Source: Chrysomallon squamiferum (Eukaryota > Mollusca > Gastropoda > Neomphalida > Peltospiridae). Taken from it: DNA of 64,000 nt. Each line of letters starts with the position of its first letter. The stretch's first letter is position 1. Below, piece by piece: positions 27,153-64,000 of this stretch. Location of the stretch: contig CM022673.1 of NCBI GenBank assembly GCA_012295275.1, positions 11,003,288-11,067,287 of the forward strand, given 5' to 3'. The position numbers and the translations under genes are program-made. The notes below the pieces were generated by a model. The model ran no database searches. It was not told the origin of the DNA and saw only the letters and a list, made by a program, of their open reading frames with translations.

Positions 27153-27295
27153 TGTGGGTCTAGTGTTGAAGTGACAGAATGCCGCGTGGGTGACTGTACA
27201 AACTATCGATGTTTTAGACAGGACAATTTACCGAGACTCGTGTTTACACAAGGACGTACATGTGTGTCGCGCGGCCTGCTTGAAGTGTTTTATAA
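27153..27295 (-). promoter_or_regulatory. Putative TATA promoter and non-coding first exon, possibly of the sulfotransferase gene
   Basis: On the minus strand a TATAAAA box (5' end at 27,294) is followed about 30 bp later by a GC-richer stretch and then by a near-perfect donor AAAAG|GTAAGT (exon end at 27,153). A matching acceptor could be ACAAACAAAG just before the sulfotransferase ATG (exon start about 22,591, pyrimidine tract 5' of it), giving a 4.5 kb 5' UTR intron. The link between the two is inferred from strand and order only. Confidence 0.35.
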
Positions 27296-27310
27296 GCCAC
27301 CAACCTAATT

Positions 27311-27358
<48 letters not shown>

Positions 27359-27688
27359 TGTGTGTTTTTAAGAACGACGTAAACGGCATTTAACCTATAC
27401 ATTTTTATCATGCTAAAATCGTAACCTAGATTTCGTTGTTTCTCGTTTTATTACTGGATAAAGATAGTGCTTTGAAATTTATTACTACAGTCATGTAAAC
27501 CGACGATTTTCCCGCGTGCCCTTATTCCAAAGCATTGCCGGATTAACTACAGGTTTTGCAGGAAAAAGATTCTGTCTCCTTGTAATATGTGCGTCATAAA
27601 TATAAACGTATATGAAGAAGCATGGACTACATACCATGGTCGTAACTATATTAAGGCAAATGAGGCAAATTGACGATTTTTATTTTGG

Positions 27689-27739
<51 letters not shown>

Positions 27740-27992
27740 TTAATTTATTGCGATGAATGAATTCGTTTATGTCTACGGCTCCCATATCCCTCGCCCAGAC
27801 TTTTAAGCCCCGCTCTGCTCGGCGTTAAGCGTTTTTGCCTCATTTCAAAAAGAGTCAAATTACGGCCATGCATACGTAGTTAAATTATGCGTATAATTAA
27901 TTTATTCACTGTATATCAATACTGGATTAATAATGATATATTCTGTTGATTAATTTTATCGGAATTGTTAAAGTTATGAAAAAAAAAAAAAA

Positions 27993-28028
<36 letters not shown>

Positions 28029-28418
28029 TTTAAAAATCGCTTTATTTTATTTTAGTTTTTCCTCGTCTTAGGAAAAGGGTGCATAACAAGTTATGTTAAG
28101 TTAGGGGGGGTCCCGGACAAAATAACAAATATATTAACAAGAAGAATGATTGACGTGGTCGACACGCCTGACTAACCTATAAAATTATTACTTTATGATA
28201 TATCACTGATGCAAAACGACGTATGCTTATTCGCTATGCCAATTTTTATATATATTTTTTTATATTATAAATCGGTATCAATTTAAATGAAAAAAAAATT
28301 GTGAAAGTCTGGTAATTTAAAATAGGTCATAAGCAAAGAGCCCCCAGTGCGTTGGCCGCAATTTTGATTGGTTAATTCGTATATTAAAACGAGGCGTTAG
28401 TGTGTCAAAGTTTTCCGT

Positions 28419-28513
28419 ATGGCGGCCCTGGTTAATGGGCGTGACATGGAAATTAAGCTGAATTTAATCGTATGTGATTCATTTGAGAATGAAGTAAAAA
28501 TGGGGTCGCTGAG
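28419..28513 (+). CDS. Candidate first coding exon of an unidentified plus-strand transcript
   Basis: In a GC-richer island an ATGGCGGCC (YY1-like site overlapping the start, common in TATA-less promoters) opens a frame of about 31 codons: MAALVNGRDMEIKLNLIVCD.... It ends at a possible donor GAG|GTAACA; without splicing it stops one codon later. An inverted CCAAT box (GATTGGTTA) lies about 60 bp upstream. It could instead be a leader exon with an upstream reading frame for PARD3, 6 kb downstream. Confidence 0.3.
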
Positions 28514-28739
28514 GTAACATTTTAGGGAACCATGAGTCATTGTGAAAAAAAAAAAAATAAAAAAAAAAAAGTAATAATAATAATATAAATAAGATGCAAT
28601 AAAAAGTTATAAAAATTCATACATGCACGTATAGTAATAAATTTGTTTTATAATAATAATAATAAATAAATAAATAAATCAATAAATCAAATGCAATAAA
28701 AATGCATATAAATTCATACGCACACATTTATTATTTTTC

Positions 28740-28790
<51 letters not shown>

Positions 28791-30730
28791 GAAATAAATA
28801 AATAAAATGAAATAAAATAACTAAAGCAGTAATTATTTGAAGAAAATCTAAAAAAATAAATAAATAAATAAATAAATAAAATAAATAAAATAAATAAAAT
28901 AAATAAATAAATAAATAATGCTAATAGTTGTGACAGAGGCTAGAATAATAGTACAATAGTACAGTAGTTGCAGTAGAGGTGGTAGTAGAAGTAGCACTAC
29001 TAGTATTGGTCACATTTAGTGATAGTAGTCGTAGTAGTAGTAGTAATAAAAGATACTACAGGATTTCTTCACCTAGATATTCAGGTAAACTGAAAAAAAT
29101 GTGATGGTTCAGAGATAAGACAGGTAACAATGTTTATCTTGCTTATTAACCTATATAATATAAACTTGCGGCTACCTTTCAGTCACGGTTATGGTTCTAT
29201 TTTACCTTTTAATAATAATAGTATTACTACTACTACTAATGATAATGATGAGATGATGATGATGATGGTGATGATTTATATTAATAATAACACTACTTTG
29301 AGAATTAGAACAAGAAGATGAAGAGGACGAATAAGTAATAGTAGTAATAGATGTAGTCTTAGTGTAGTGATAGTTATAATAATAATGTTTTGTGATAGTA
29401 TTAGTTGTAGTAGTAGAGGTAGTGTAGTGTAGTAGAAGCTGTAATAGTAGTCTTAGTAGTAGCTGTAGTAGTTGTAGTAAACAAATAAATAATTATAAAA
29501 ACTTAATAATTTTAAAAATGTTCAGTCGATACAGTTATCTGACGAAATTGTGGGCATGCTTGAGCATTTATCTGATAGACAAATACAGAAAATTACATTT
29601 ACCATGTTATTTATTCACCTTTTTCTTCTCGGCAGTTAGAACGTATTAAAATTTATTTTTATACATCTAGTTTCGCATAGGCAGGATATACCAATATACT
29701 ATACTGATTTTTATACGTCATTCGTGAGGACCTGGCTAGATCAGGAAATCAGCTGGAATGGAAGATAACTCCATTTGAATTGATCCTGCGACTATCATCG
29801 ATCAAGTGATTGCTGTGTTATTAATACATGTATATGCATCCAGCTCCTTGAAAACCACGATATATAACTGTCTCTATGTGGGTCAAAATATTATGTGTGT
29901 CTACTGCCGATATTTTCAATAAGAAAATATAATAATTATATGCTATACGTATGAAGGGTATGTATTGAAACATACACTACATTTGTTTTTTGTTTTTGTT
30001 TGTTTTTGGGGAAGTCTGTTATATTTTTAGTATTAAGCTTCGTTTCAAGACTTCAATATAAATTCTAAAGAATGACTTGGTTACTCTTTTCTTCTTCTTT
30101 TTTTTTTATTTCGCAATAATAGTCTGTAGTCAAAATTACTATTTTTGTATTTACACACAGTCCTTTTTATCATTGTTATTCAACTCCAGTATTATTCTTT
30201 TAAACACAAACAGTCACACACAGAAGAAGAAAAAAAGAATAACTATCATTGGAATGGAATAGAAAAAAATTAACGTGATAATCAGAGCAAGCTGTTGTGA
30301 AGCACGTCCTATCATTGCTCGTAAATCATTTTAAATACAAACGTTTCTAAACAAGATTAAACATTTCGAGTTGTCAGTTTTGAAGTTTAGTTTGTCCGTC
30401 TCGGTCTGAAAAGGCAAAAAGAACAAAACAAAACAAAACAAAACAGAGATATTAAGTACGTACCTCTGGTTTCTCACTTTGAGTGTTTTGACTATATACA
30501 CACTTAGTGATAGCAATCGCTCAGTTTTACAAAAAAAAGCTCTGTGCTCTTCAAAGAGGGCGGAATAGCTGGAGCATGCGCTGTGTCAACACTGCCGGTT
30601 GACGTTGACACGGGAACTTGTTTGACGTAATCATAATGTACAAACACGTTAAGAAAACCAGTTTTGTGCAGACGTTTCTGAGGAAAAAAAAGTCGACATA
30701 CAGGACTGGCATTTTTTCTTCTTCTTCTTC

Positions 30731-30750
30731 GTGTGTGTGTGTGTGTGTGT

Positions 30751-30832
<82 letters not shown>
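30731..30832. repeat. Compound (GT)n-(GA)n microsatellite
   Basis: About 80 bp of GT with a single TC interruption, then about 20 bp of GA. Both strands give long repeat-only open frames. Confidence 0.96.
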
Positions 30833-30833
<1 letters not shown>

Positions 30834-31020
30834 GATATGCAATAAAATATTATCCACGGTTAAGCTGAGACATTGTTTTTAAAAAAGGCACTGTATAAAC
30901 AGTTTATAACACACATCTCTACGGGAAATACAAATGTTTTGCCCAGAAAAGACAAACTTGAACATTTGTTGTGACGGAAATATCCTACGTAGGGATTTTA
31001 TTTAAAATAATATACACGAA

Positions 31021-31404
31021 CAGCAGTAAAACCAGTTTCGAATAGACATCTTTAATGAAATTATATTGCAATACTAAAACCAGTTTCGAACAGACATCTT
31101 TAATGAAATTATATTGCAGTACTAAAACCAGTTTCGAACAGACATCTTTAATGAAATTATATTGCAGTACTAAAACCAGTTTCGAACAGACATCTTTAAT
31201 GAAATTATATTGCAGTACTAAAACCAGTTTCGAACAGACATCTTTAATGAAATTATATTGCAGTACTAAAACCAGTTTCGAACAGACATCTTTAATGAAA
31301 TTATATTGCAGTACTAAAACCAGTTTCGAACAGACATCTTTAATGAAATTATATTGCAGTACTAAAACCAGTTTCGAACAGACATCTTTAATGAAATTAT
31401 ATTG
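31021..31404. repeat. 48-bp minisatellite, eight copies
   Basis: Eight head-to-tail 48-bp units starting at 31,021 and every 48 bp after. The unit contains CAGTACTAAAACCAGTTTCG followed by AACAGACATCTTTAATG. Copy 1 and copy 2 carry a few changes; copies 3-8 look identical, so expansion is recent. Because 48 is a multiple of three and the unit has no stop in one frame on each strand, both strands show long open frames (16-residue repeats). I see no start context, signal or family match that would make either a gene. Confidence 0.97.
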
Positions 31405-32011
31405 CAGTATCCACGACACGCAGGCTTGAACATAAACATCATCATCATCATCTTTAATAAATATTTACATTTATTATTATCATCATTAATGATTAACTAT
31501 TATTATTATTTACTACTACTGCTATTAGTATTAGTATTATGTAGGCTTTTTTTCTCTCTCTCTCTCAGTATTTTGTTTTTCATTTGTTTGTTGTTTTTTG
31601 TAGGTTTTTTTTTCTTGATTGTTTGTTTGTTTGTAGTTTTGTTGGATTTTTTGTTTTGTTTTGTTTTTTGTTTCTTTGTTTGTTGTTAAATCGTATAACA
31701 GATGGAAGTTATTCAAAATAACAGACAACAGTAAAACAAATGTGCAAACCATTTCACTAGGGGAATCGTGCTTGTGCTTGTGGAAGAATTAATTGTCTAA
31801 TAGTTTTGTCTTTCATACCTTTTCCCATTCTCTGTCTCTCTCATGCCCTTTCCCTCTCTCTTACTCTCATTTCTGTTTTTCTCAGTAATCTCTCTCTACT
31901 CACTTATAAGTTTATCTTTCGCATTCTTTCTCGCCTTTTCTGAATTACTTTCCTTTTTTCCGTTATTCTGCATTAATCTCTTCTTTTTTTTAAATAATTT
32001 CTTTTGGTCTT

Positions 32012-32046
<35 letters not shown>

Positions 32047-32848
32047 ATTTTCAATCCTTGGATAATTTTCTTTAATGCAAAAACATTTTCACAAGAGCAA
32101 ATCTATTTTAAGACTGAATCTTTGGTAAAGATTTTAGAAAATTTGATAACTCAGTGGCTATAGGATTTGTGTACTGATCAGAGATACACTAATGAGTAGA
32201 TGAAAAAGAAAACGTTACCACAGGACTCATTCATTTGTAGAGTTGTGCGCCAGGGAGTGATGTTTATGCTATGTACCATTTAAGTTTATGCGTTTTATTT
32301 TCTTGAAGGATGTAGCGATAATAATCTTAAAATACAGAAAGATTTAAAGTGGCTTATTTTTGGAAAAATCCAGTTAAATTATTTAATTAAATAATTAATT
32401 AACTCATATATATATATTTATTTATTTTTTGGGGAATGACGATAAAATTAATCAGACGAAACTCGCTGTCATCATTCATAATGCAAATACTGCTCTATGC
32501 ACTTTCCCCTACAAAATCTCGTTCTCTATCGCCGTACATGAAACATATAGTGACGTGAATATAGTCCAGGTCATTGATCCTGCCAACATTTATTCATGTT
32601 TACATAATCATAGAGAACCATCTAAGACGATTATAATTCATTTTATATTTAACCAATCGAATGAAAATTAAATTATGTCAGCCTTGAGAATTTAGGTGTT
32701 TGTTATATTCAAAATTATCATTATTCATTTGCAAATGATTCAGATATAATGATCAGTTTGAAAAAATATATATATATATTTTTTTTTAAATGTATTTATG
32801 GGTCGAGGACCCTTTTTATTTATTTATTAATTTTTTTTTATTTAAAAC

Positions 32849-32915
<67 letters not shown>

Positions 32916-33003
32916 TTTACTTAAATGTTTTGTCCCTTCCCGACGTTTTGAAAATTCATCTTTTAATTATAAAAATGACAAACCATCAGTTTATTTTACT
33001 ATT

Positions 33004-33034
<31 letters not shown>

Positions 33035-33559
33035 GATAATAATAATACAAAACACAAAACATACAACAAACAACGACTAATAAAGTATAACCTTTTATCT
33101 TTTCTTTTTAAAAAGTAAGAAAAAAGTTAATAAAACGTGATACTGCTAACTTGGAGAACGACTAAAAAGAGGACAACAGAAAAGAAAAGAAAAGAAAAAA
33201 TCAAGAAGAGGAAGAAAACCAACGAATAAATTTAAACATATAACTGAAATGTACTCATTTACCTTTACAAATGTTTATATCTAATTATATATAAACGAAT
33301 TTACCTTTATAAAACTATAGAAACCCTTTTTTATCTTTTATTTTCTTTTTTAAATTACCAAATACCTGTTATTTCATCTACACCTACCAATTAAAATATC
33401 GTGATATTAATAACACAAAAGAGGATTGCACTTTATATGACGTAAACAAAAACATAAAATTATATGTCAATGTAAATATATAAATAGATTTTATTTGTAA
33501 ACAGACCCATTGATTTTATCTTTATAAGGTAAATTTTCACTTCAGATAAATATAGATCA
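31405..33559. other. Simple-sequence-rich non-coding DNA
   Basis: T/G-rich TTTG tracts at 31,540-31,690, a pyrimidine-rich block at 31,820-32,042 ending in about 34 T, (TTA)n at 32,851-32,912 and (CTA)n at 33,004-33,034. An unrecognised 80-codon plus-strand frame lies at 32,429-32,671. No exon is supported. Confidence 0.55.

Positions 33560-64000
<30,441 letters not shown>

Larger units (their letters stand above)
27296..31020. other. Repeat-rich non-coding DNA
   Basis: Holds (GT)n at 27,314-27,364, (CA)n at 27,693-27,739, A/AAT tracts at 27,978-28,028, AAT/AAAT tracts from 28,540 to 28,920 (including (TAA)n at 28,741-28,785), scattered TAG/TAC triplets at 28,930-29,480, and a compound GT-GA block at 30,731-30,832. 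Apart from the candidate exon at 28,419 no coding exon is supported; 29,480-30,700 is AT-rich and unremarkable. Confidence 0.5.

Noticed and set aside
30985-31429. Repeat proteins of 144 (minus) and 124 (plus) codons
   Set aside because: They are translations of the 48-bp minisatellite; both strands being open follows from the unit length.

Overview
This is a window of animal nuclear DNA. It is AT-rich, full of microsatellites and minisatellites, has long introns with GT...AG borders, and holds very little coding sequence. There are no operons, ribosome binding sites or prokaryotic gene packing. The one gene identified with confidence is a PAR-3 family polarity gene. Its protein resembles both vertebrate PARD3 and fly Bazooka. 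Together with the repeat style this suggests a lophotrochozoan, most likely a mollusc (cephalopod or gastropod), but the species cannot be fixed from sequence alone.

Layout. 1-16,950: mostly repeats, with weak but coherent signs of an unidentified minus-strand gene: a TATA-less promoter and non-coding exon near 16,790-16,930, a candidate exon at 12,484-12,576 and a candidate exon at 5,593-5,787. 16,950-21,230: repeats and intergenic DNA. 21,231-22,587 (minus): a P-loop sulfotransferase in one coding exon, broken by one apparent frameshift; a TATA box plus strong donor near 27,153-27,295 (minus) may be its 5' exon. 22,600-34,400: repeats, a possible first exon on the plus strand at 28,419-28,513, a clean 48-bp minisatellite at 31,021-31,404, and a possible PAR-3 promoter/leader region from about 33,560. 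34,408 to the right edge (plus): the first 12 coding exons of PAR-3 (691 codons), with a 14.4 kb first intron that carries several minisatellites, a tRNA-like SINE pair, two copies of a small inverted-repeat element and some enhancer-like unique stretches.

PAR-3 function. The exons encode the N-terminal CR1 oligomerisation domain, the serine matching the PAR-1/MARK phosphosite, complete PDZ1 and PDZ2, and the first part of PDZ3. The remainder of PDZ3, the aPKC-binding region and the C terminus lie beyond the window. Exon 9 has correct splice phases at both ends, but its recognisable protein is read in a different frame in the middle, as if two opposite 1-base indels flank about 200 bp. With the sulfotransferase break this makes three single-base disruptions in otherwise intact coding exons, so residual assembly error is the first explanation to test.

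No clearly new biological system was found. The most interesting leads are the compensated frameshift in exon 9, an intron 8 tandem array derived from the exon 8 splice donor, the minus-strand candidate exons, and the enhancer-like islands of intron 1.
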